This document shows, one piece after another, positions 1 through 13,500 of a stretch of 64,000 nt of DNA. Each line of letters starts with the position of its first letter. The first letter of the stretch is position 1. The notes beneath the pieces were generated by a model, which was not told where the DNA came from, ran no database searches, and saw only the letters and a program-made list of their open reading frames with translations. Origin of the DNA: Sipunculus nudus (Eukaryota; Annelida; Sipuncula; Golfingiida; Sipunculidae); contig CM049316.1 of NCBI GenBank assembly GCA_026874595.1, positions 67,730,676-67,794,675 on the forward strand, given 5' to 3'. The translations under genes were made by a program, and so were the position numbers.

Positions 1-130
1 AAGGATATACTGTCTATGGTGAGATCGTGAAAATAAAACTCTCACAAAAGACTGAAAAAAAATTGCAAAGTTTAACCTCACAAATATGAAGCCAACCACA
101 GTATCTATTCACAAAATTCTGGCATCATAA
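1..130 (+). repeat. Fragment of the CGCGAAAAT/AATATGAAGCC repeat
   Basis: GGTGAGATCGTGAAAATAAA and GTTTAACCTCACAAATATGAAGCCAACC resemble 63290-63375. The rest of 130-1570 is SF3B3 intron in which I see no exon or other structured element. Confidence 0.45.
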
Positions 131-1570
131 TTTGCATTACAGCAATGTCTTGTTTGAAGTAGCTTCATTTTAAAGTCAAAAAGGAAATCTTCCCAACAGA
201 ATTTCATACAGTGGATTCAGAAAAGTTATAGGCTTAACATTTTGTGATTTTATCTTCAAAGGCAAAAGCAGTCTGATTTAGTCGGTTTTATACGTAGTCA
301 CTATAACAGAAATGTCAGACCGCCGTGGACTTTCATTAATTGTGAATACGTAGGATTAAGTCAAACCTGCAGTTTTTATGACATAAAATATATGCTGAAC
401 CTCAATGAGGTATTTCTATGAAACAACTGCAACAAAATTCTGATATGTTTACAGTAGAGAAGAGTGAAACCATCATCCATTATAATTCACATGCACACAT
501 TTAAGCGAGGTTTGTTGGATACTTTTCATGGAAATTGATAACCCAAAAAATCAATTAACCATTCCTGAATCCATAGTATAAATAATGTTTCAAAGTCTGA
601 AACAAGTTTGAAAACTGAGTACAGAATCATATTATACTTCATGAGATGGCCAGTATTGTTGTATCCAATGAATATTCAGGCCTTTCAATCAGTGCATTAT
701 GGGAAAGATTTTCAGTTGGATATAAAGCGTTAAGGTGGGCAATCCTCACACAACAGAGTGACCTTGATTCTAAGGAAGGGCCAATTATACATTTATAAAA
801 TGTCTTGACACAGACAGCAGTCTGTATCTGGAGATATTAGAAGTACAGTTTTTAATGTTTCTAGATTAAAAGTTTTGAACCAATTATACATTAAAATTCA
901 TAATAGCTATGTACATGTATGTTTAATTGTCCTATGTTCCCTTAAATATTGCTATGAAATTAACCCAGCTCTGAAATCTTTATTATAATTGACATTTGTG
1001 GCATTAGACCATTGTCATGCAACTCCTCAGTTGCCGTGCCTTGAAGTGTCAGGAAGGAGGCAAAGTGTGTCCTAAGTGGGGCATATTATAATTTTCCAAT
1101 ATATAATAGTGAATCTTGACATTTTTTATGATCTTTTGCTGCACCATCTATGAGAAGCTATGCCAATGTATCCAGTGGTTGTTTTCACCAGTGTTTCCTA
1201 TCATCTATCACATTTGCTTTAATATAAATGCAAAAATTGGTGATATCATATAAAACTGCTGAGAGCGATAGCGCAAATTGTTTCAGCTGACATTCTCAGA
1301 GGTTCTGTGGTTGCTTTCATCTGCAAGGGTTCAACAAACATAAAACACCCAAAAGTCCTTGTTAACCATTTTTTTCCTCAAGGTCCTCAGGATACAAGAG
1401 AAAGATGATTTAATTGATACTTCGCATGATACAAGGATGTCAATTCACTATACTGAAAGAGTAAGGGGTATCCCTTTCATTCATTATATACACCATTTTT
1501 TTAAACTGAAAGGAACAATCCTTTGACTGCAGAACAATTGATATTTATACACCAACTGGGCTAAACTTAC

Positions 1571-4500
1571 CGTCTATATTTCTTTTGACAGTCCATACAG
1601 CATTGGGGTTACCTGGCAGCTCTGACACCGCCATCTCTGACACCTACAAAGAGCAACATAAAGTATCCTCAACTTTCACCTTCATTTATTTGATCCATCC
1701 ATGTTCATCAGTCAACTAGAATATGGGTAGTCAACAAGCGACTAGGTGTATCCTCCAAAATCAGAGTAGGATGGGTGAAGTGAGGCATGGGTGGCAAGGG
1801 GAAATAATGGTAGATATTGTTACATATTAGCATGGATGTCTGCCACATAAACATGATTGTAGGTGGCCCCACCTATTATCTGAATGAGAAACTATCCAAA
1901 ATGTATACACATCCAAATTTCAGGTGAATTAGTCAAACCACTGCAGACATGAGTGATTTTAACCCAAAGCAGATGAACAGATGGATGCTGTGTAAAAATG
2001 GTTGCAGGTGGCGCCACCATTTTTGTGTATGTTATAAAGCTATCCAAGGGCTACATTTGTGCAATTTCTTTCCCTGATTGGTCAAACGAGTCTGAAGATA
2101 TGTGGGTTAATGTGTCAAAACAGACGCACAGATGGACGCACTGGAGAGAGGAAAGGTCAGAGGTCAACACCAAATGGTTTGGTACCAGTTCACATGTGAC
2201 CGGATAATTGGTATAAGTTTTGGAAATATCGGTCCAGTAGTCTTAGAGGTGTTCCCTGAAAAAGGAATACAGTGATGGCGGTGGAACCCAGTCAAAAACA
2301 TAGTATCCGCAAAACTTTATTTTGGCAGATACAATTAGCTGTACAGCTTGTTAAATTTTAAATGTAAGGCTAAATGCTAATGGGACACAGGATCATAACA
2401 CAGTATTATTTAATAAAATTAAACACAATAATTTTAAATTATCTATTAATATCAAATGAGCTAATTTTAATTATTTAATAAAATTAACTAATTTTGATTA
2501 TTTAATAAAATTAAATGAACTAAACTAATTATTTAATAAAATTAAACTGACAAAATTTTTAATTTAATACAATTAAATTCAACTGGTTTTTAATTTAACA
2601 CATCTAAAATATTCAATTGGCATTAAAGGCAAAAGAAACATAAGATGAAGTCATCAACTGGAGAAGAATGATCATTACTAAAGTGATACAGGGAAGGTGG
2701 GGCAAGTTACCTCCAGACCATGTCTCAGAACCCTCAGTGTCGACCGTGGACCACGCCCACACAGTGTGTACAGTTGTGGTGTGTCCTCATTGGCCAAATC
2801 AGCGATCTGTTAAAATAAACGTTCACTGAGGAAAATGCATCAGATATCACTACTTATTCTATTCCAATAAAACACTTAAGTAAGAGTTTACTGTTTACAG
2901 CAATATTAATGTTTACTGCAAAACTTAGAAAACATGACATAAATACAAAGAATGATTCCCTTGCTTAATACATTTTGATACTGTTACAGTTTAATCAGTT
3001 GACATATCCTCTACTGGCATGATAAAAGGAACGTTTCATGAATACTGGGATAAACTCCACCAAACAGCTTTATACATCTAATTAACAGCATTAAAATTGG
3101 TTGCAAAGTCCTTAGCAGAAATGCAGGGCAATGTGAAAAAAGATCCAATTTGATACCACTTGGCTAACAGACACAATTTTTATGCTTTCCTCTGCTTTGA
3201 CATAATTAATGTTCATAAATGTTTTGTAGGGTAGGTTTTTTCCCAAACCATCTTTACGGTCATTTCTGTGGTAACAACTCAGTACAGAATACATGGAGGT
3301 CATGTGAAGGACATTCTACTCCCAATGAATACAAAGAATCAACCTCCGATCACACATTACATGACATAAAGAGAACCGATCAACAACAGAGCCTTTTATT
3401 TTATCATAGGTACATACAGTAGAACTTGTCCAAAAGACCACCTGTCCATTCAGACCACCCTGGAGTGAACTGAAAGTATTCATATTCATTATAACCAACC
3501 TGTCTTATTAAGATCATGTTTGTTCTGTCTCATGGGTGGTCTATAACATGGTATAGGACTCACCTGACAATGAAGTATGGGAGACAAGCTGTCCATCTCG
3601 TCTACAACCACCAGGTTTTTAAGAGCACGGGGAGCAAAGAAGAACGTATCCCCCTCCTCTAGAGGCATGGCACTGCTGAACTCAGGCTCATCATCATCAT
3701 CACCAAGGTGAGCAATCTGGTACAGGTAGCTGCAGATGATATAAACAATTCACTTTTCAAACTACTTTATCATGGTAATGATTAAAGTGATTTACATTAT
3801 AAAGTTTATAAGCACCCCTAATGTTATAAGAAACCCCCATGAATTTTTTTAAAGGATTTCTTCTCACATAAAAAGCTTAAGCAGTATTTATGTCATTTTC
3901 CCCCCTACCATGCTTGAGGAGTCAGATGGCACTAAATCAAGTGGTGGGGGGTTGGGGGGTTGGTGGTGCTTGTTGGGGTAGAAAAAAGGCTAAAAACAAT
4001 TTTGTATTATAATTAACTAAAACTTTTTTTAAGTAAGGTTTTCATAATATTATCAAAGCCCCATATAAATAAACCTTGCTTAGAACTTTTGGAGCATCTG
4101 AAGTTATAACATGTTCAAGATAATTTTCGTGAACTGTTCACCCACTCCTGCCAGCAAATGAGGATTTATTTATAATACTGTAGAACATGTAATTTTCCCC
4201 GAAACTCACACTTTCGCGAATTGGCATGGCCTGACCTTTTGCGAGCATGTGATTTTCATGAGATGCTTAGGATTATATTTTTCACATACACAAAGAAAAA
4301 ACAAATAAAAATATATGTGAACAAAAGCCAAGTTTGGTTATCAGTGTGTGTGTTTTTATGCCAATAACAATATTTTCAAAAATGTGTTTTTCACTGAACT
4401 AATATACATAGATGTAAGTCCTGATAAACTGAACCTCATATTATTGCTCTATGCATGTTCACTTCCATGAATATTGCCAAGAATGGTATGTAATTTTTGC

Positions 4501-7500
4501 AAGCATTTAATTTTCACAAATCAAGGTTACCTTACCATATTTGCTAAAATTACATGCCCCGGTTCTACAGTAATATGCTGAAGAAACCAAAAGTCTCAAA
4601 AACAAGTCAAGGTGCTTATGCCCTGTGTCACAGTCTGTAAAAAAATTTTTCTCTGAATGGTGATAAAGTAAGCAGGTCTACACTTACTGGTTTCCAAATT
4701 CAGATGCAACAAACAAGAACCCTGTCTTGAGTACACACATGGCTGCAGACACAGGAACTGTGTCAAAGTACTTGAGTCGTATCTCTGTCACCTAGAATGT
4801 ACAATTCATCATCGTCAACCTTACTTCTTTTTTAGCATTTTTCTGATGATACATTACATAATAAATGTGCCATATTTTCAGTCTTTTCAAAAGAATGAAT
4901 GTATCACTAATTCAGATAATAATTATATGCAAAAATGTTAAAGAGTAAGTTAAATGAATTAATTCATTGAAATGTGAAGCACACAGACAGGGCTCCAACC
5001 AGGCCTCTGAAGAAATATAGGAATGTTTTAACAGCACTTAAGGACTAAATATAGGAGTTAATAGGAATTTTCTGTCAGAAATATAGGAAATACCCAGGAG
5101 TTTTCACTGCATAGAAGTATTTTTCTAGGATACTTCCCATGACTATTAGTTTGCTACATGGCATTGAATGGCTTAGATAGCACCCCCTTGCAGGGGTTAG
5201 TAAAGGTTACAACTGATTAACCAAGTGCTTCTGAAACCTTATGTGATTTTTTTTTTACAGCTGCTGTGCGACAAATTAAACTTATTTACTGTATTTCTCT
5301 CTGGTCAAAACACTAGCCACCTCAGTAAGACTAATCAAGCTGTCAGGTATCCAGCTAAGGGCAGTTTGTCCTCATTGGTAGCCATGAAAATATTGTCTTA
5401 CAAAGTACAATATATCATATGTAAGAAAACTCACCATATCTTCATCTGTCTCTAGTGTTATCTTAAAGATGTCTCCTTGTTCTGTCTGAGCCAGGAAAAA
5501 AAACATGGACTGCAAGAAAAAGAAGAGATTGAGTGTCATTTAATGTCCCTGTAGTTACTAATGCTAATAAAATCAATCATTATCAGAAAATGTTATGTTT
5601 TACTTGCACTTAATTTAAAAAGCACACACAAAATATATACCTGCACAAGTGATTCACACATTATGGGGTATTAAGTGTTGTTTTTTTTACCATTTTTGGG
5701 GAATTAAATCATCAAAGATTAACTTTAAACACATTTTCTGGTGAAGTGAGCCTGATCAAGAGGTGTGCAAGTTAGAGATGTGTCATACACTGGACTTTTA
5801 GTCAGTCACATCAAGTACTGGGCATAAACACATGAAAACCTTGTCTCAAAACTGAAGGGACCAGCAGTAAACATTGACACATCTAAAGTCCTGAATATTC
5901 CTCTTTTATCTGATAATAATTTGCATAATTGGCAGTTATTTGAGCTATTAACACAGGTTGGGCTTTTTCAAAGTGTGACATCAGGTTTCACTGTTTGAAT
6001 TTATTATTTGTTGAGACTAATCAATATACAGATGTGTAACAATTGTTTTAATTTCATTCTTCAAATGGATCAACATTTAAAGAACTTTATTTTTTGTATT
6101 ACTATTACAGAGACTTATAGTCTTGTTTAACATTAAATTCAATATTTTGACAAGCTAATGAATACTTGGGTATATTTTACTTCCATTTGTCAGTTATGGC
6201 TGCAATTAATAAGACAATTTCATTAAATTTACTCACCTTTGTTTTGTGTGTAGCACTGCAAACAAATATCATGCCCCTTTCAGGATCATCCAAATCATTC
6301 TGAAAAATAATAAATTCAAGATTTCTTACTACATTACTACAATACATAAAATCCTTGTAGTTACAAAACCTACTAGTTATTTACTGATCAATTTACTCAC
6401 TGGTAATTAAACCTGGCTCACTATATCACCAGTCTGACAGAACTGTGTGCAAGTTCACAAAATTTTAAACTGATGACATTTTTCCTGGAAAAATCCATTT
6501 GACCATGGTGTTTGCAATGAATTTATTCTTGAATTTTCAGTGAAATAAGAAAATTAATGAAAGAACTGACAAAGTGTTAGAAAATCAAATTTCAACATGA
6601 TTTTTGCGGCTTTTTTAACATTAACAAAATTATGCTACTGTGCAAATATCAAGACCTTTCAAGGATATTCAAGAGTGTAAAACTGTCGATTGAGTAAATG
6701 TAAAGACAACAAAATGAAAGACATATCTGACAAGCAATGTTAACTTTTTAGAGGAAGTAGACTCACCCTTCGTCTTGGGATAGGACACCTGATGTCTGGT
6801 TGGTCACCAAAGTTTTTGTATGTGATGTAGTTCTCTGAGCAGATCAGTACTCCACTAGGTCCTTCTGAACCTCCAGGAACTGTCAGTTAAATCAAAATAC
6901 TGTGAGTACAGCACACTTCAGCTGAAAGATATCTTTGTCAAAGAAACAACTAACAACACACCTGACAATGTACTTAAATGTTTATCTTGTTAATGAAATA
7001 CATTATAAAAATTTAGCATATCAGAGGGATTTTTTTTCATTAATTTTGTGCAACTTTCAATTTTTTAGTGTAGAAGACAAATATAATGGTTAGGAAAAAA
7101 ATAACACCAACACTAATATAGATAGGTTAATCTAGGAAATTTAATACTCATCACCTGTCTTAATTGAACAAGAGTACCGCAAATGGTGCATAATATGCCC
7201 ACTACATATCTTGTGACCTCTGATGAGAATGTAATTCATGTAAGAAACTAAATTGGTTAAAATTAATCATGAAAAACCCTCAGTTTTTTATTTAGTCATC
7301 ACAGTGCCACAAAAGTTTGGTGACCTCATTAAATATGCACAGATTTTGCCAGGAATCAAACTCAGACAAGATATTACAACAGTTAATATTTCGTTCGAGT
7401 TTTATCAATATCAATCATATTCCTGGCAACTTAAGTCCGCAACGTCACAAAGTACCCAAGTGACCTCTGATCTTATTAAATATGCATGGATTTTGCCTAT

Positions 7501-10500
7501 CCTATAAGAGAGTACAGTAGCTTGCCTGAGATAAGGATGTTTGCATGTTCTTCCAGCTGTTCTGAGTATTTCCTGACCACATGATTGAGCCCTAGGTCCA
7601 GCTCATAGTATGTCAGAAGCTGAGCAGTTTTCTGGGCTGCCTCACCTGTGTGGTCATTGTCTGCCTCCTGGAACAATAATAACCAAATAATTAACAACTC
7701 TCTTCATTCTAACGTAACCAATCAGTCTCTGAGACATCTATTTATCCTAATGTTAACTTGTACTTAACTGAGATTGAATTTTCAACTATCACTGAGACTG
7801 AATTTATATATATTATAGATTTCGGATAAATTCAGACACTTTATATTTACATTAGAGGAAATGTTTTACTCATCTTTGGTCGTATCTTTACCAAATTGTC
7901 AACATTTACTACAGAGGTTTGCTTTAGCTAAAAGGAAATCTTTACATCTGAAATGAATATTCATTATGTTCAACCTCAGTGAATCAATCCATATAAGGGG
8001 GCTCTAGGTGTCACTTTAAGAGTGCGCTTTTGTGAGCCTACAAATAGTGAAGGTTAATTTAAACAATAACCTAATTTTATTTCTAACTAAAGCATTTTTT
8101 TAATTAATAAGTGTAATGTTTATACTCAAATTCAACTGATTTGGTTAATCTTTAAATAAGGGCCATGTAAAAATAGTAATCTAAAATATAATTTCGTTTA
8201 CAAGACAACACTGTATCATGCTACCTCAGTAAGACTAATCAAACTTCTCAGGTGTTCAAGATTTCAGGCAAGTTTGTCCTCATTGGTAGCAGTGACAGAT
8301 TGATTATTAAATGCTTATTCACTACAACTAAATTTCAATTATCTCTAGCTGTATAGATGAAGTTTTAAAATATTCTTCTTTTCATGTATTTAACATTTAT
8401 TCTAATAGTCTGCATGGCCATGTTCTAAAATTTGTTATTTTCTTTAAATAACATGTGTACATCACTTTTTAACAGACTTTTCAGCTAATAGTAATACACT
8501 ATAACACAAGTTTATTTTGTGATAAAAAAAAAATACATAGCACACATACAGAATATTACACATCAAAGTATCATAGCAATCTTATTCTTAGCAGGTAGAG
8601 GACCAGGATAAACTTAATCAATGAGCAAACAAAAATATAGCGACTTATTTCATGACATATGCATGAGCATATGTATAGACTTGAATCTTATTAAACACAA
8701 TTTTACTTACTTCACAATCAATTTCTAGGCAAGCAAATGTTGGGTTCTCAAAGCCCACGTCGACACCAACGATATGATACACCAAGGTATTAGACTTGTG
8801 TGCTTCTAGCGGAGATGAGATTGTCAGACGAGCCTGGGCATCTCTGTTCAGGATATAAACCAGCTTCTGTTTCTCCACAGCTCCTGCAAAGACAAATTCA
8901 GTGTCAATTACAATCACTGTGTCACATAATATAGCCATTTACTGATCACAGTAGATGCCACGTTCAGGGAAAGGAGATAAATAGTACTTTGTGGCTGGCA
9001 GATAGTTCAAGTGGTAAAAAAGGTAAATAAGTTGCAGATGTATTTTTTTTTCCATTTTATTTTAAAAAGTTAGTTTAGAAAATAAAAGGGGAACAAGCAA
9101 ATTTCAGGGAATTTATGTCCTCTGCTTCCAACTTTTGTTATTTTGGCTTCCTGTGATCTTCATGCTTGCCTTCTAAATGTTTTAGTTTTTATTTTCCCCT
9201 GAAGATGTCTCCACGTCATAGTGCCTGTTTTAGTTTTCATTCTACCCTGAAGATGTCTCCACATCATAATTTTTGTTGTGAATTGGGAACAAAGGGATAT
9301 TTTTAGTTTGTTTTGGAGCTGGTGCTAATAAATTTTCAGACAGACACTCCTAAACCAATCCCAACCAAGGTATGCTTAAGGAACAATCACTGACCAAAAT
9401 TTGAATGAAAATGGATAATATTTAGAAAAATTTACGATGGAAACAAAAATCAGATGGACAGACAGAGGGACAGACAGACAAACCCAAATCAATGTCCCCC
9501 TTTCTGCAGAAGCTGGGGACAATTAACTAATGATAAATAGACATTTCTTGGCACCGCTGGTGCCATAGTATCGCCAGACAAATGAGGTTTTATGTTTTTA
9601 TGTTTTTCACCAAATATGGGAATATTCAAGGTCAAGGTCACTCTCATATTCACGGTCATGACCCCAAATCAATAAACTGCATTCCAAAATATCCAACATT
9701 TGAAAAAAAAAATTAAATTTAAAAAAAAATAATAATTTAAATTAAATTAAATTTTAAAATTAAATTTAAAATTAAATATACCTCATTCCATAAACCATAT
9801 CTATATACATGCATAACATGAAAGAAATCTGTCCATTACTGTTGGACTTATAATGCTCACAGTATATACTGTCAAGTGGCAATGATGGGGTATTCAAAGG
9901 CGCAAAAAACAAAAAAAGGACAACAGGTGGCGCCACCTATCTTCTGCAAAAGACAAAACTATCCAAGATCTTCCGTCAACTTGATTTTTGGACCAATCCA
10001 TGCATCCCTTTTTAAGATATTCATGATTTTATGTGATTTTCACCATATATGGTAATATTCAAGGTCAAAGCCACTCTCAAAGGAAAGGTCATGACCCCAA
10101 TTTCGACACACCTGTACTTCAGGGATCACAGCCTTTTTATGAATAAACACACAAACATTGGTAATGTTGATGTGCTCCTGCCCCCTTCAAAGAATCTATG
10201 GATCTATCATAAGAAACAGATAAAATATCTATGGTGTTTACATCCAATCATTACTGAAGCTGAGGGACATTTTTATATTTTTCCTGTAAGGTTGCAAAAA
10301 TAAAATTTGCTGTCTCAACCAGCAAATTTTAAAACAAGTGACCCATGGGTCATGACGCTCAGCTGACTGGGAAGAGATTTGCAAAAGGAAATTTTATCAT
10401 CTGAATGGTAATATATACCCATTCAACTGAAGCATCAAACAGATTAACCAACAGGCTGAGATTGTGTCTGTATTAATATATCTAAAAAAAAGAAAAAAAA

Positions 10501-13500
10501 AAGAAAAAAAAAAATACAGGTGGCTCCACCAGTCTGCAGAAACTTATAAAAAAAACACTTAATGTTCAATATCCATGCAAAGAAGCATGGTGGTCTCTGG
10601 ATTAGTTGTTCAGATATTTCAGCTTTCGTATCAATTTTTCCATTATTCTGAGGGATACTTTGCAGTCCTATAGCTTGGAGGATATGGGTAACAGAGACCT
10701 AATTTCAGGTTTCCACAGACACTTTTCATGGGCCTCCTTGCATGACAAGAATGAAGATTCTAGGTCCAGTTGTTACAATTTGTACCCCGTTGACAGATAA
10801 CCACATCTTTAAAGGTCTCAAAAATAAAGATAAAAATTGGTCAAAATTTGAAAAAAAAAAAATAGAGGTGGCGCACCCAGTCTGCTGAAATTGATGGAAC
10901 ATGTCATGATCAATATGTATGCCAAAAATCATAAGCATCAGTGTTGTAGTTATTGAGATACTGGAGTTTTTGTATCAATTTTTCATTATTCTGGGGGGGT
11001 ACTTTTGGAGCCATACAACTTAATGGATATGGGTAACGGAGACCTAATTTCAGGTTTCCATGGAGATTTTTCATGGGTCTCCCTGTGTGTAAAGAATGAA
11101 GATTCTAAATCCAGTCTTTACGATTTGTGCCCTGTTAACAGAGGTCCACATTTTTAAAAGTCTCAAAAATAGAGAAAAAAATCGTAAAAATCGAAAAATA
11201 CAGGTGGCGCCACCAGTCTGCAGGACCTGATTGAACACTCCATGATCAATATGTATGCCAAAAATCATGACCATCAGTGATGTAGTTAATGAGATATTGA
11301 AGTTTTTGTATGAAATTTTTTAATATTCTGGGGGGGGGGTATTTTTGGGCCCGATAGCTCACAGGATATGGGTAACAGAGACCTAATTTCTGGTTTCCAA
11401 GGAGATTTTTCATGGACCTTTCAGAAAGTCAAGTTACAAGATTCTAGGTCCAACGGTTACGATTTGTGCCTGGTTAACGGACATACAGACGGACAGACAG
11501 ACAACAGACAAAGAGTGATTGCTATAGCTCAGCATGACTGAAAGTCAGCTGAGCTAAAAAATACAGGTGGCGCCACCAAAATGCAGAAACTGATGAAACA
11601 TTTCATGATCAATATCCATGCAAAGAATCATGGTGATCAATATAATAATTGTTCAGATACTTCAGCTTTTGTATCAAATTTTCCATTATTCCGGGGGGTA
11701 CTTCGGAGCCCCATAGCTCAGAGGTTATGGGTAACAGAGACCTAATTTCAAGTGTTTAAGGAGACTTTTCATGGGCCTCTCAGCATGTCAAGAGAGAAGA
11801 TTCTAGGTCCAGTTGTTACGATTTTTGCCATGTTAACAGATGACCACATCTTATAAGGTCTCAAAAATAGAGAAAAAAATTCGTAAAAATAAAAAAAATA
11901 CAGGTGGCGCCACCAGACTGCAGAAACTGATGAAACATTCCATGATCAATATCCATGCAAAGAATCATGGTGATCAATGCAATAGTTGTTCAGATACTGG
12001 AGCTTTTGAATCAAATTTTCCATTATTCTGGGGGGTATTTCGGAGCCCCATAGCTCAGAGGTTATGGGTAACAGAGACTTAATTTCAGGTTTCCAAAGAG
12101 ACTTTTCATGGGCCTCCCGGAATTTCAAGAGAGAAGATTCTAGGTCCAGTCATTACAATTTGTGCCCTGTTAACAGATGACCACATCTCAAGAGGTCTCA
12201 AAAATAAAGAAAAAAATTCGTAAAAATCGAAAAAATATAGGTGGCGCCACCAGACTGCAGAAACTGATGAAACATTCCATGATCAATATCCATGCACAGA
12301 ATCATGGTGATCAATGCAATAGTTGTTCAGATACTTGAGCTTTTGTATCAAATTTTCCATTTTTCTGGGGGGTACTTCGGAGCCCCATAGCTCAGAGGTT
12401 ATGGGTAACAGAGACCTAATTTCAGGTTTCCAAGGAGATTTTTCATGGTACTCCCTGGATGTCAAGTTAGAAGATTCCAGGTCCAGTGGTTACGATTTGT
12501 GCCTGGTTAACGGACAGACAGACGGACAGACAGACGGAAGACAGACAAAGAGTGATCGCTATAGCTCATATGACTTTCAGTCAGCTGAGCTAAAAATTGC
12601 CCAGTTGCTAATTTTTTTTACCCGAGAGTAAATAATAAGGCCAAAAAAAAAAAAGGTTTGGTTCTAAGGCCTGTTTTTAGGTGATATCAGTGCAGGCTGC
12701 AAATTTTTTTAAAACCTTTAGTATGTTTCGATAAAAATGTCATATGATCAGGAAAAAGCATGATAATAAAAGATTTTTTTTTGCTAAACAGGTAAAAATC
12801 ACTACATGACAAAGGAAAGCTTATCAAAATTGTATTATTTTATCTTCTTAGAACTCAAAATTGGCAAGTCTCTATTGAGAATCAAAACATGCGGGGGGGG
12901 GGGGGGGGGGTTAAATTTATGCGTACAGTGTCTGAGAACTATACGTTTTATTTTTTTTGCCTTAAAATTTTATTTTATTTGTGTGGCCTTACCAATCATA
13001 ACAGCTCTCCCCTTTGGATCAATAGCCAGATACTGTCCTGGTACGATTCTCCTGCAGCCACTTTTACCAAAGGTTTCCTGATGGACCTGTAATATTACAA
13101 AAAACATTATCACTTATGTGTAATTTCGTTTAATATTAACAACTTGTTTCTCATTTCAGTTTGTAAAATATTACACTTATTTGTTAAAGTGCAAACACTT
13201 TTGCTTGATGCAAATGGCATCATAAAAAGGACACATATAGCTTACAATTCAAATAATGTTTTAATGTTCAAACTTGAAAAATCAACATTTCATTTACTGG
13301 AATAAATGTTTTGTTTTCCAAGGTGTGCAACTTAGTGACAATCCACTGTACATATATTACAATGAAAATCCACGTGAATGACCTATAAACCCTACCCCAG
13401 CTGAAAATAACAACCATCCATAAACTTACCTTTTCAAATGCATTTTTGGATGGATTATACTCCAGGATGACAATCCTTCCAGAGTCTGATCCAACCACCA

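Noticed and set aside
7482-7526. A GT donor downstream of 7526 for SF3B3 coding exon 5
   Set aside because: It would add residues absent from the conserved protein and break the phase with 6879.
10049-12631. Small open frames on both strands across 10-12.6 kb
   Set aside because: They recur once per 337-bp core unit of the pearl-like element and do not persist between units.
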